Assembly (NCBI RefSeq): GCF_963678635.1
Contig: NW_026971130.1
Coordinates: forward strand, 24,060 to 88,059
DNA: 64,000 nucleotides
Reading direction: 5' to 3'
DNA from: Symsagittifera roscoffensis
Taxonomy: Eukaryota; Xenacoelomorpha; Acoela; Convolutidae
This document shows, one piece after another, positions 36,640 through 48,190 of the stretch. Both the position numbers and the translations under genes were made by a program. The notes below the pieces were generated by a model. The model was not told the origin of the DNA and made no database searches. It saw only the letters and a list, made by a program, of their open reading frames with translations. The stretch's first letter is position 1. Each line of letters begins with the position of its first letter.

Positions 36640-37340
36640 GACCCGTATCTAGCTCTACCTTTAGAATACAATCTGTTAGTCTTACAATTTCAGATTTTGA
36701 AAAGGGTCTAAGCTATTCTGTCTTTTGCTGTGTCACTCCTGTTGAAAACAAGTTTAACATAAAATTGTGTTTCTTCCAAAATGGTAAAATAAGTATGTGG
36801 AAATTTGTTATTTTTTCACTTTAGTATACACACGAAGTCTACCGAAGATTCTTGCTTTTCGAATATGATGTTTTCTGAATGGCTCAATTTAAGTCTAAGA
36901 GGATTCAAAATTTCATCAATAAGGTGTTTATTTTTACTCATTTTCAATCTTGAATTCACAGCACTAAAAATTGAATCAAAGTCTTTAATACAATCTCCTC
37001 TTTTCCTTGCTTTTCTTCTAATTTTTGTTTTCCTGGGAATGTACTTTGTGATTGATAAACTGAGTAAGGAATTAAAACAAGCTGTTCCAAACTATGTCAA
37101 TTTTCTTATGAAAAATGGGGTGTGAATAGATATCAATCAAAACCCTTTAGTTGAACTTAAAATAGTTCTTCATTGTGAAGAGGAGTTTTTTTGTGTTAAT
37201 TCTTTAATTTTTTTTTGATTTTTTTTTTACTATGTCTTCTTTCAGAAGGTCTTGAAGCTGTCCATTTAATAGGTTATCCAAACACTCGCTGAGAAACTGA
37301 AAGAATTATTTTGGACCAATGAGAATTAAGAATTAAAGTT
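36640..37340 (-). pseudogene. Small unrecognised Maverick ORFs
   Basis: The minus strand between ATPase and integrase shows open stretches: about 37320-37200 (FFQFLSECLDNLLNGQL, Lys-rich end) and 37120-36830 (KYIPRKTKIRRKARKRGDCI, then a Leu/Ser-rich stretch ending SVDFVCILK). The position fits the small genes often found between these Maverick genes. I cannot assign functions. The plus-strand frame 36805-37125 with a hydrophobic stretch is probably a shadow. Confidence 0.35.
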
Positions 37341-37439
37341 TTAAAATTATTGGGAGAAAAGAGATGTATTGTGTTCTCATTGTCCAGACATTTCGCCTCT
37401 GTTCCAGCTGCTAAATAAAATTTTGTTGGATCAGAACCA

Positions 37440-37990
37440 CTAAGTGAATCATTTGTTTTTGAGTTTTAATCAAGAATTAAATGACCATGAGGATCTAATA
37501 TTGCATCTTGATACGACCTATTTGATTGAGATCCTAGTTGTCGTTGTTGACTTAATGTATTGACTTGAATGAGACTATGTGCGTATTTTGTAACTCTACA
37601 TGTCTTCCCATTCTTCTTTTATGAAAAAAAAAATTGTTTAATAATTTTTGAATTCAGACTTGAATTCAGACCCGTTTGTCTTCCAGCAGTGGCAATATTA
37701 TCAAATTGTTTTGACAAAAGTCAAAATTGACAAAAGTCATCAAAAACAATTTGAAACCTAGTTCTAATATTAGGAAGATTTTCAACCGAATCAAAATCTA
37801 CTCCTTGGATAAATTTAAAGATTTTTTGCATTTGTGCAATTGACTATAAAGAGTTTGATAATGTTCATAAAAGCAGAAAATTTTGTCAAATGCTTGAAGT
37901 ACCAATTTTCAATCAATCAAAAAAATACGAGATTTGCCAGATCCGCGTGGAACTTCTAGGGATAAAATTCGTTCTTTGGTAGATTTTTTT
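37440..37990 (-). pseudogene. Maverick genome-packaging ATPase (FtsK/HerA type)
   Basis: Minus strand: Walker A is in LEVPRGSGKSRIF (about 37965-37927). KLVLQAFDKIFCFYEHYQTL follows. Walker B is in QIVFDDFCQF (about 37760-37725). IATAGRQTG lies at 37695-37665 and GRHVELQNTHIVSFKS at 37612-37560, where the family has its sensor/arginine region; GHLILD follows near 37480. The match in motif order and spacing to the A32-like ATPase of Polintons is good. Stops and frameshifts interrupt the gene. It would pump element DNA into the capsid. Confidence 0.7.
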
Positions 37991-38039
37991 ATTCATAGCT
38001 TTGGAGAAGGTAAAATACAACCGACTGTACTTGATAAGA

Positions 38040-39120
38040 TAGCTACCCAACTGCTGCTGGAACTGATTCCATAAAAATGCGTTGTTCACCAATTCCCAAT
38101 AGATTGGGATGTTGCTTCAAGTTTTTTGGGACGAATAAAAGACTATCCTGCAGTTTGTCTATGCTTATAAATATATATCTATTGCTATACTGTTTTCAAT
38201 TCATTCATTATGCCAAACAACCAGACTCATTATGTTCACTAGTTTCTCGGTTTCTCGGTTCACTGAGTTTTTTGGTGAAACTGACTAACATTAGATCAAT
38301 GCATATACTGATGAAGCAAAGATTTTAACATAAAAATAGAAATTAATCCAGCCACGTGACCTGGAAAAGGTGAACTGGGCAGACTAGGTGCAACATAAAA
38401 ATGCCTAGGTCCTTTTTTCTTGTAGACCTCACAGATCCAGCAGATTTAAGTAGAATTACATGTAGTCTAGAGACTTGAAGTTTCCAAAAAAATAATCCAT
38501 ACAGGAATTTCCGTATTCAACTAGGCCTCCAAAAGGAATTTTTTGGCCCATTTTTTTCAAATTTATGTCCGGGTCAAAAAAAGACTGGTTAAAAGGAATC
38601 GATTTTTTTTTCAGTATTTGACGAAAAATCTTGCTTCATAGTATCAAAAATTCTAAGAATTTCATTTAATTTCCGAACGTTCATTTTCTTCAGTGCATTC
38701 AACACTAATGATACAAGTTTTTTTGAATGTCTCTACATAAACTAGAAAAGGTAAAGAGGGAAGTATCTCAAGCAATCTATCATTTTTTTTTACTTTTGTA
38801 TTTGTAAAATTGATTTTTTTCCATTGATTTCCATTTCTATGATAATCTATAAGATCTAATTTTTCGGTATAGGATTGGTATTTTATGAAATCTTTTCTTG
38901 TATCATTAAGCAGAGTCCACTCACAGTCGGATTTTTGTGAATCGACGTCCAATTTCTGCAAATTTGATAAATATTGTGATTTTATATTAGTTCAAAAAAA
39001 TTTTGGGAATTTTGTTGTAAAACAATATGAAAAAGTCACAATTTATCGTGAAAATTTAAGATCAAATTTCTTGAAAAACCAATACTCCAATTCATACAGT
39101 TCAACTTGAGTACGAATTGA
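38040..39120 (-). pseudogene. Degraded Maverick ORF, unrecognised
   Basis: Minus-strand frames: 38961-38662 (MQKLDVDSQKSDCEWTLLND, then YVETFKKTCIISVECTEEN) and a piece near 38190-38070 (YIFISIDKLQDSLLFVPKNL). They lie just upstream of the ATPase. No domain is recognised. The plus-strand frame 38077-38328 has no support. Confidence 0.3.
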
Positions 39121-39184
39121 AAAATTATTTTAGAGAACAATTATTTAAGTTACAACACACAAAAAAAAAGAAAAACTATTTTTT

Positions 39185-39600
39185 TTACATTTGGCTCTCA
39201 AAAAACATGAAGTCTTCCAAAAATTGGGACAGTTCTTTGAATTCATTCAAATTAAAGTTGACATCGGTAATTTGTTTCAGTGCGTCATTCTCTTTTGCAG
39301 TGAAGAGTCGAGTTTGAATGTAGAGAGGTTTGTTAACATTGTACTTTTTGATCGTGACGAAAACTTGTCTTCGATTGTAAGTTGCTATCTCATACACTTT
39401 GTTGCAGTTGGTAAGTTGCTGATCCATAGTTGACTTTTTCTCAAACGTGAGTTCCAAAATAGGAACGAGTCTAAGATTTTCAGCATCAAGATTAACAGTA
39501 TTTAAAAATACTGGGGTTGCCTTTACTGCTTTTTTGAGTTTTCTAACTCATTTTTCTTGAATGGTTCGAAGCAGGGTTTAAAGTAAATTTTTCTCTCGTA
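39185..39600 (-). pseudogene. Possible PC4-like (transcriptional coactivator p15) domain protein
   Basis: The minus-strand frame 39457-39185, extendable upstream to about 39600 past its first Met (KATPVFLNTVNLDAENLRLV). The segment ATYNRRQVFVTIKKY, a short turn, then PLYIQTRLFTAKENDALKQI and NFNLNEFKELSQFL has the beta-strands-then-helix layout of the PC4 C-terminal ssDNA-binding domain. Key residues cannot be verified by eye. If right, it would be a single-strand DNA-binding or transcription factor of the Maverick. Confidence 0.3.
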
Positions 39601-40393
39601 GGATTTTTGGTACCACGCAAATCTCCCAATTCCTGTTTTATTTTCAAAAGTTCAATATAATTGGAACTGGTGTCTTTCTTGTGTACATTTTGAATACAAG
39701 AGAAAACTGATCAGATGAGGAAAAATGGGAAAAAATATTTTGAGATTGAATGAAAACGGAAGTAAACAGTATGATTCATTCAATTTACCATAAAAGGAAA
39801 CAGAGCTGTAAGTGAAATTTTTGTGTAAAGATTTCAAAAGTGGAGTTTTGTGGTTGTTAGTTATCTTATATAAGTCCATAACTCCAAGTAAAATTCCTTG
39901 CTACAGTTGGCTGCTGCTATGTTTCAAGCTCTTCCCAGCTTTTATTCAGATTACTGTAGAAAATCGTCTTTTATTTCTATTTCCAGTGATCTACCCGAAA
40001 ATTATATAGTTTTCCAAGTTATTGTGTCTCTACCCACAATTCCCACTGCTCTTTGGAAGTAAGTTCCACATACTGTTCCACAAAATTGAAAGTTCCACAA
40101 AATTGTAAGTTCCACATACTTCTGATTGGTTCATCCTTCGACCAAACTTTACAACAATTGGGTAAATTTCATTTCACATATCAAATTATCGATTGTCTTT
40201 ACACACTCCAAAAACAGATTTTATTCGAATGTTGTTTCATCAACTGGCGAAACTTTCAACCAGCTTGATTGCGCCGTTCAACAAATTTTGAAATTGAAAT
40301 AAGCAGAAAAAATGCCATGTGGCAAAGAAAAGAGTATTGCGCAAAAAAATCAAACGTCCTTATTTACGTTCTAACCAGAGTTGGCAAAAAAAT
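39600..40393. other. AT-rich Maverick interior, no gene seen
   Basis: Only short frames on both strands and none with a recognisable motif. TCCACAAAATTG and CAAGTTCCACATA-type words recur near 40070-40115 (AAGTTCCACATACT twice), a small local duplication. Confidence 0.5.
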
Positions 40394-40979
40394 TCCTAAA
40401 AGTATCAGAGAAAAAGGAAAAGTTGTCACATTTACTAAGCGAATATGTAAAACCCTCTTCAGATTTTTAAACCAAATGTAGTGTTCTATTGTCATTGTCA
40501 AGAAGTTGCAAATACCGTTTCAATTTTTTTAACAAGTTTAACAATTTTTTCAGTTTTGTTCAAAAAATTGCAAAAAATGGTTCATTTGTTTGACAGAACG
40601 CTAAAAAAATTTCACTTTTTCTGCAAATTGCAAAAATACTTCAATTGTTTCTGCAAAATGTGAAATGTGTTTAAATTCTTACAGTTTTTGACAAGCTGCA
40701 TTTTTGTGAAACTTTTTGTGTTTCCTCTAACATGTGTACAAACACAATTTTTATTTTGGGCAAACCTTGTATCGCTAATTTAAATTGAGTTCTATTTTTT
40801 TCAATCATTTGGTGTGTTTTGCCCTGAACTGCTCATTTTTCTAACAGTTAAAAGAAATTTGAAAAAAGATAATAATTACTAAAGATGAACTAAATGAGAA
40901 GCAACTTTTATTTACAAAAATTATTCATCAATATAGAACGCAGAGCTGGTCAAGACTGGTGTTTTTCTTGTTGGAAGCA

Positions 40980-41714
40980 TCACTGTTTCAGAAAAATCCT
41001 CATATTCGTCAATTGCGATGGGTTTTCGTCTGATTCAATCTCCTCATCCGAAGTAAAGAGGAAGTCGTTGACTGGTTGAGACCAATATCTAGAGACAAGA
41101 ATCTCGGGGTAGTTCATTCCCACATGCTCGGACACTTCCTCCATTAATTGCGATGTTCCAAGTTGGTTCTTTAAGATGGGTGCTTGCGTCAAATGATGCT
41201 TGTTGAAATCCATTAGCATCACTTCAACCTTGTGCCAGACTTGGATTGGTATGTCGAATCGTACCAAAAAAAACTCCAGAGACTGCTTCTCGCACTTGGA
41301 TTTCTACTAGATCAGGCGAAAAATCTACAAGTTTTTTTAAGGTTGCTGTGTTGCACTGAAAAAATCATTTTGAGCAATAAGTTGAATAAGAGAAACAGCG
41401 TAAAAACAAGAAAAATGAAGAGAGGAGGCAAAATAGAGGAATAAAGAGTTTTGCTGAGGAGTACTGACAAATTTAGGAATCAGGTAGGGGATAAAAAGAG
41501 TCTTTGATATACTATCAAAAAACTTTTTGATCAATTTAAAGTTTTCTAGAACAAAAAAAAATTTTTTCCTAGTCAGGTGTAATCCAGCCATAAGTTTAAA
41601 GCTTTGATACTCCTTTCTAAGCTCAAATTTGAACTCTTTGATTGAGAGTAAATTCTCTAAAAAGAATAATTTCATTTGTCGGATAACTCTATTTCGTACA
41701 AAATAAACGTCCAA
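40980..41714 (-). pseudogene. Unrecognised minus-strand gene in duplication copy 1
   Basis: Two frames, 41714-41337 (MDVYFVRNRVIRQ, hydrophobic end) and 41267-40980 (IPIQVWHKVEVMLMDFNKHH, acidic end SDEEIESDENPSQL). A good splice acceptor (TTTTTTCAG) precedes the second on the minus strand near 41361. In this copy an A-run at about 41264-41271 is one base longer than in copy 2 and breaks the frame. No known domain. It may be a Maverick gene or a host exon. Confidence 0.35.
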
Positions 41715-42521
41715 AAATTAATGAAAAAAGTAAGAGTCAACATCCTTTTCAACAATAACAAAAAATATATGGAGTTTTTTCTGGTAAAGTAACTCGAAGA
41801 AACTCAATTGTTTTTTGATACATTTTTTTTTGAATATTGTTTAGAGTTTTTGTTAAAACTAATAAACAGTTCACTTAAACTGATTGATTGATCAAATGAA
41901 ATGATTTGTTGATCTCTAAAAAACAGTGTTACTAAAACTATACTCAATTCTCATTTCATTGGCTGATTTCTTCTAAGTAACAGCAAATCATACCTATTTC
42001 ATTCTGATTTTCTTTTACGTTAAACGCAATCTCTCTATACTTTGTATAACTACTTGAAACAATCTTCAATTGTTTTCAACAAATCAAAGTGAGTATAAAA
42101 ATCTAACTTTTTTGGGACATTTCAAAACTCCCAATTTTGCAGGTACCATGTACTTTTAAGTAGTTGTGGTACATGGTAAATGTCCCATTTTTTTCAGATG
42201 CCGGCCTTCAGTAGGAATGAGAAAAAAAGTAGAGGACTCTGGTAAAGAGTAATTGATAACCAACCCGGCTTGACATCGAAAAACTTGCCTGCGAGGAGTT
42301 GTTTCTTGTCCGAAAGGTAATTACTACACTAACAACCAGCAGACGCACGTAACGTCAACGCCAAAGTCAACAATGTAAATATCAAGTGAGAAAAAATTTC
42401 AAGCTCTTATTCATTTCAACATCATCATAGAAAAGATCACTGGTTGAAAGCGAGGAAATCTGTTGCTGATTTGAATAAAATCTAAGAAAACGAGGAGGAT
42501 AGTGATCAGCTACGAGATAAT

Positions 42522-43051
42522 TTGAATGCCTGTCAGCACTTCTTGACAGATACCGAGATGGAAAATGGTTGCCACAAGGTATTCAATTTTCAACTCTCCA
42601 AACTAGATCCTAATCTAGTTAATGAAAAACTGGCCCAAGTCTTTGAAAAACTTGATTGTGCAGCCAAAATCAACATTGATTTGGGATTTGTATTACGTAA
42701 TTTAGAAACCAGTGGATATCGCTATTTCTACGCTAAAAAAAACACACTCTTTGATAAGTCTAGGCTACTTTGTACTAAAGCAGACATGATATCATTGAAG
42801 TTTCTTCACAAGAGAGTGAAAAAAACAAAATGACGATTCAAATTGATCATTAATGTAAAAGTTTTTGCAACACTGCAAAAAAACGTGCCCATGGGATGTT
42901 CAGATTCAGTGATTCCCGAACCACTTCTGAGAAATCATCAAGAAAACTGTTCAATTTCGGATCAAAACACAACCCAACCATACAATGACAGTTTGACCTT
43001 GTTTTCAGCGCTTGCAGTTCATTTGCATGGAAAAATTAATCTTGAAACATC
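42522..43051 (+). pseudogene. Maverick DNA polymerase B, N-terminal part, truncated copy 1
   Basis: Frames 42522-42833 (HFLTDTEMENGCHKVFNFQL, LGFVLRNLETSGYRYFYA) and, after a frame break, 42843-43055 (NVPMGCSDSVIPEPLLRN, DSLTLFSALAVHLHGKINLE). This is the region that precedes the exonuclease domain in long Maverick polymerases. The copy is cut at 43051 by the tandem duplication. Confidence 0.6.
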
Positions 43052-43059
43052 TTGAAGAA

Positions 43060-45673
43060 TCCTAAAAGTATCAGAGAAAAAGGAAAAGTTGTCACATTTA
43101 CTAAACGAATATGTAAAACCCTCTTCAGATTTTTAAACCAAATGTAGTGTTCTATTGTCTTTGTAAAGAAGTTGCAAATACCGTTTCAATTTTTTTAACA
43201 AGTTTAACAATTTTTTCAGTTTTGTTCAAAAAATTGCAAAAAATGGTTCATTTGTTTGACAGAACGCTAAAAAAATTTCACTTTTTCTGCAAATTGCAAA
43301 AATATTTCAATTGTTTCTGCAAAATGTGAAATGTGTTTAAATTCTTACAGTTTTTGACAAGATGCACTTTTGTGAAACTTTTTGTCTTTCCTCTAACATG
43401 TGTACAAACACAATTTTTATTTTGTGCAAACCTTGTATCGCTAATTTAAATTGAGTTCTATTTTTTTCAATCATTTGGTGTGTTTTGCCCTGAACTGCTC
43501 ATTTTTCTCACAGTTGAAAGAAATTTGAAAAAAGATAATAATTACTAAAGATGAACTAAATGAGAAGCAACTTTTATTTACAAAAATTATTCATCAATAT
43601 AGAACGCAGAGCTGGTCAAGACTGGTGTTTTTTTTGTTGGAAGCATCACTGTTTCAGAAAAATCCTCATATTCGTCAATTGCGATGGGTTTTCGTCTGAT
43701 TCAATCTCCTCATCCGAAGGAAAGAGGAAGTCGTTGACTGGTTGAGACCAATATCTAGAGACAAGAATCTCGGGGTAGTTCATTCCCACATGCTCGGACA
43801 CTTCCTCCATTAATTGCGATGTTCCAAGTTGGTTCTTTAAGATGGGTGCTTGCGTCAAATGATGTTTGTTGAAATCCATTAGCATCACTTCAACCTTGTG
43901 CCAGACTTGGATTGGTATGTCGAATCGTACCAAAAAAACTCCAGAGACTGCTCCTCGCACTTGGATTTCTACTAGATCACGCAAAAAATCTACAAGTTTT
44001 TTTATGGTTGCTGGGTTGCACTGAAAAAATCATTTTGAGCAATAAGTTGAATAAGAGAAACAGCGTAAAAACAAGAAAAATGAAGAGAGGAGGCAAAATA
44101 GAGGAATAAAGAGTTTTGCTGAGGAGTACTGACAAATTTAGGAATCAGGTAGGGGATAAAAAGAGTCTTTGATATACTATCAAAAAACTTTTTGATCAAT
44201 TTCAAGTTTTCTAGAACAAAAAAAATTTTTTTCCTAGTCAGGTGTAATCCAGCCATAAGTTTAAAGCTTTGATACTCCTTTCTAAGCTCAAATTTGAACT
44301 CTTTGATTGAGAGTAAATTCTCTAAAAAGAATAATTTAATTTGTCGGATAACTCTATTTCGTACAAAATAAACGTCCAAAAATTAATGAAAAAAGTAAGA
44401 GTCAACATCCTTTTCAACAATAACAAAAAATATATGGAGGTTTTTCTGGTAAAGTAACTCGAAGAAACTCAATTGTTTTTTGATACATTTTTTTTCGAAT
44501 ATTGTTTAGAGTTTTTGTTAAAAATAATAAACAGTTCACTTAAACTGATTGATTGATCAAATGAAATGATTTGTTGATCTCTAAAAAACAGTGTTACTAA
44601 AACTATACTCAATTCTCATTTCATTGGCTGATTTCTTCTAAGTAACAGCAAATCATACCTATTTCATTCTGATTTTCTTTTACGTTAAACGCAATCTCTC
44701 TACAAATCAAAGTGAGTATAAAAATCTAACTTTTTTGGGACATTTCAAAACTCCCAATTTTGCAGGAACCATGTACTTTTAAGTAGTTGTGGTACATGGT
44801 AAATGTCCCATTTTTTTCAGATGCCGGCCTTCAGTAGGAATGAGAAAAAAAGTAGAGGACTCTGGTAAAGAGTAATTGATAACCAACCCGGCTTGACATC
44901 GAAAAACTTGCCTGCGAGGAGTTGTTTCTTGTCCGAAAGGTAATTACTACACTAACAACCAGCAGACGCACGTAACGTCAACGCCAAAGTCAACAATGTA
45001 AATATCAAGTGAGAAAAAATTTCAAGCTCTTATTCATTTCAACATCATCATAGAAAAGATCACTGGTTGAAAGCGAGGAAATCTGTTGCTGATTTGAATA
45101 AAATCTAAGAAAACGAGGAGAATAGTGATCAGCTACGAGATAATTTGAATGCCTGTCAGCACTTCTTGACAGATACCGAGATGGAAAATGGTTGCCACAA
45201 GGTATTCAATTTTCAACTCTCCAAACTAGATCCTAATCTAGTTAATGAAAAACTGGCCCAAGTCTTTGAAAAACTTGATCGTGCAGCCAAAATCAACATT
45301 GATTTGGGATTTGTATTACGTAATTTAGAAACCAGTGGATATCGCTATTTCTACGCTAAAAAAACACACTCTTTGATAAGTCTAGGCTACTTTGTACTAA
45401 AGCAGACATGATATCATTGAAGTTTCTTCACAAGAGAGTGAAAAAAACAAAATGACGATTCAAATTGATCATTAATGTAAAAGTTTTTGCAACACTGCAA
45501 AAAAACGTGCCCATGGGATGTTCAGATTCAGTGATTCCCGAACCACTTCTGAGAAATCATCAAGAAAACTGTTCAATTTCGGATCAAAACACAACCCAAC
45601 CATACAATGACAGTTTGACCTTGTTTTCAGCGCTTGCAGTTCATTTGCATGGAAAAATTAATCTTGAAACATC
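43060..45673. repeat. Tandem duplication, copy 2 (2614 bp)
   Basis: Same sequence as copy 1 but lacking about 43 bp that copy 1 has near 42038-42080. It continues without a break into the rest of polB, so its right flank is the original one. The first-exon-like frames differ by small indels in A-runs. Confidence 0.95.
43646..44379 (-). CDS. Unrecognised minus-strand gene in duplication copy 2
   Basis: Same gene as at 40980-41714 but with the second frame intact from the acceptor TTTTTTCAG (near 44026) to its stop at 43646. It includes VEIQVRGAVSGVFLVRFDIP and HLTQAPILKNQLGTSQLMEE. The tail is acidic. The upstream frame 44379-44002 (MDVYFVRNRVIRQ) may be an earlier exon or unrelated. Function unknown. 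Confidence 0.4.
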
Positions 45674-47390
45674 CACCTCCAAATTTTCAATGATTTTCTG
45701 GAAAAATTTGTTTGTGATACGCATAAGTTTTGTTGAGTTTTGATGGAGAATCTGCCAATAGTTGAAGCTGGAGACTTTGTGGGAGAACTAGCTTGACGAA
45801 GTATCGGCAAAAACGGGAATAGGGCGAAACTTCTACGATACAACGACCACAATAATTACGTCAAAAATATCGACAAGTTGTTCAAGTGCTTCCAAAAATG
45901 AGTTCAAAATTGAGCATACTAAAGAACAAACCTTATTCAAAAACATAGCTATTTTTGACTTTGAATGGCTTTGCGAGCCATCCAAAAAGCTAAAATGGTC
46001 AGAAACAAAAGCTTTGATTGGGAAGCATGAACCCATATCAGTGTCAAATTTTTTCAATTCAATTGACAAAACCATTAATTTGTGTAACAAAGATCCACTG
46101 TCCCTCATTATTGACGTTGCGGTAAACTTGAAGTTCTTGGCTGAAAAAACAAAAAAAGAAGCTATCAAGGTTTCTGCAAAATGAAAATAACATCAAAAAG
46201 AGGCCTCACACGATTTTCAGCATCCTTAATGAACGAGGTAGTTTCAATAAAAAAGAAGCCAGAGATTACGAAGACTAATGTATCGAGGTTGAGGAAGAAC
46301 AGACGCATCGACTCACTTTCTCATGATTCAAAAAAATCAATTGATTGATTTGATGCAACATCTAGAGATATACACCAATATTCTACCAGTATTTGGAATC
46401 AACAGTGGCCGGTATGATATAAACTTTATTAAGTCATACCTCCTTCCCTGCCTTATCAACGAAAAAGAATTGAACCTCAGTTATCAAGAAGGCAAAGTAC
46501 TAATTTGAAGACGTTCAGCTTCTGGATGTTTTGAATTTTGTTGGTGGAGCGACTACTTTGGACTCTTTTCTAAAAACTTACAAGGCCAGTGAGATAAAAT
46601 AATACTTGATGAAAGGATACATTACGAGTGGTTTGATACTCCCAACAAGTTTGATTAAAAAAATACCCTTGTTGATGACTTTTTCCAGCAAGTTGAAGAA
46701 TAGCATCCCTCTCGATAAAGAATTTGATGATTATCAAAAACTTCTTAACACTGGGATAACTGATGATCAAGCAATAAAAAACATGAGTTCAAAACCAAAC
46801 CACCTACGGGGTTGGAAAACTGCAACTACCTGAAAACTATCTGGGAACAGGGAAAAGTGTCAACGTTTTGCGATGTTCTAACGTTGTATAACCACAAAGT
46901 TGTTGTTTCTACCCTTGTAGCTATGCAGATATTCATTGACTTTTATCAGAGGGATATACATGTTAAAACTCGGCTGCTCACTACCGAATCTAGCGAATAT
47001 CTGTCCACACAAGTCAACCGACTATAGAATTTACCCGTTCTTTTCGAGTGATAGTGACTTACATGAAAAAATACGGAAAAATATGACCGGTGGCTCCTCA
47101 ATTGTTTTCACAAGTAAAACAGTAGCAAATGAGACATTTATTCGAAAATCAAACAACCTGTGTAACTCAATCGTTGGGACTGATGCCAGTCATTTTTATT
47201 TTTCTTCCATGTGTCAAAATATGCCCACAGACTTGTATACGAGATGAGACTGCAATGAAGAAGTACAAAAATTCAAGGCAAGGCAAAATCGAGCTCGAAC
47301 GTTTGAAAATTTGTTCATGTCACTTTTTCAACCAACCAGACCTAAAAGTAAAATTGAAAGCTACTATATAACATTCGCCTGGAAGTACAT
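45145..47390 (+). pseudogene. Maverick protein-primed DNA polymerase B, missing the palm
   Basis: The N-terminal frames repeat those of copy 1 (45145-45411 and 45465-45743). They are followed by DFVGELA and LLRYNDHNNYVKNIDKLF near 45775-45895, a block near 45900-46180 (IAIFDFEWL: exonuclease-type first Asp-x-Glu), then the exonuclease II region VFGINSGRYDINFIKSYLL (46390-46450), LLDVLNFVGGATTLDSFLK (46510-46575), FFSSDSDLHEKIR (47040-47080), GGSSIVFTSKTV (47090-47125), NNLCNSIVGTDASHFYF (47152-47205) and PTDLYTR (47225-47245). These motifs identify the family firmly. At least six frame breaks. Sequence similarity stops near 47390, before the palm (YGDTDS-type) motifs. Confidence 0.8.
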
Positions 47391-48190
47391 ATCGATGGAA
47401 AATAAAGCTAGGTTCTAAAACGACTGGCCAGCGTCTAAACACAGCTCCACATGCTTTTCACCGTCTCTGCCAAAGCCAGTTCTTTTGGTGGTCTTTCTAA
47501 CATCGGGTCGACAAAAAAAACGTTACTGTTTCCGGCTTTGATCAGAACGCTCTCATTGACTCAATTATGTGCAAAAAAAGTGAACTCATGGCTGGGTCTC
47601 AGTATCCCCAGACCTGAAGTCACTCCTAAAAACAGGGCTACTATTTATATTTCAAGTTACTATTGTTTGTGTTCAGCAGATAAATATCATCATCTTCATT
47701 GAAGTCGGATCAACCCTTTCCCTCAACTCCTAGCTTCTCATTATCTGAGAACGAATTTCGTATTAATTAAATTCAACTCAAGCCATTCCGGGAAGCTAAT
47801 AGTTTGTTTAAAACAGTTCAAGTCCCAACCCCGAGACCCTTCCGGATTCTGGAATCTGGAGAAAAAACACTCTTATTTCTTTCCGGAAGGCTGGACATGT
47901 CGTCCCAACACCCTTCCTGGTTCTTGTGAACTGCTCGGTAACGAGTGTAGCGGCACAATCGTTAGAACTCGGAGTGGTTTCGGACAAATTGTAAGCACAA
48001 TTTCAATCTTCTGCTGTTTTTTCGTTGTTGTCACTGAGACTACTGTTGTTCTCTACGAATTCTGTTGTTTTCAACGGCTCTGTTGTTCTCTACGACTTCT
48101 GTTGTTCTGATTTTGCCGTTTTAGTGTGTGCGAAATAATGCAAGATTACGTGTCGTTCATGTCCAAATCGAAATTTTAAAGTTTAGCATG
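47391..48190. other. Junction region between Maverick and gypsy element 2
   Basis: No gene. It includes the dispersed motif GAGACCCTTCCGGATT near 47843, TTTCCGGAAGGCTGG near 47880, and a short tandem repeat of CTGTTGTTCTCTACGA-type units at about 48035-48110. The motif links this flank with 62-63.5 kb on the other side of the retroelement. Confidence 0.55.

Larger units (their letters stand above)
40394..43051. repeat. Tandem duplication, copy 1 (2658 bp)
   Basis: It starts TCCTAAAAGTATCAGAG and ends CTTGAAACATC, and is repeated from 43060 at 98-99 percent identity by eye. Eight bases (TTGAAGAA) separate the copies. It covers the minus-strand ORF pair near 41 kb and the 5' end of polB. The two-base-scale differences show the event is recent relative to the decay of the rest of the Maverick. 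Confidence 0.95.
34745..47400. mobile_element. Maverick/Polinton, main (right) part
   Basis: It contains, on the minus strand, a structural protein (34745-35771), integrase (35753-36620), small ORFs, packaging ATPase (37440-37990) and a possible PC4-like protein (39185-39600), and on the plus strand protein-primed DNA polymerase B (to 47390). This gene set is diagnostic of Mavericks/Polintons. The capsid-like fragment at 14050-14830 is probably its other part. Every gene is broken. Terminal inverted repeats were not found, and the polymerase lacks its palm, so the right end is lost. Confidence 0.75.

Noticed and set aside
36805-37125. Plus-strand ORF with a membrane-like segment
   Set aside because: Antisense to a Lys/Arg-rich minus-strand frame that fits the Maverick gene direction.
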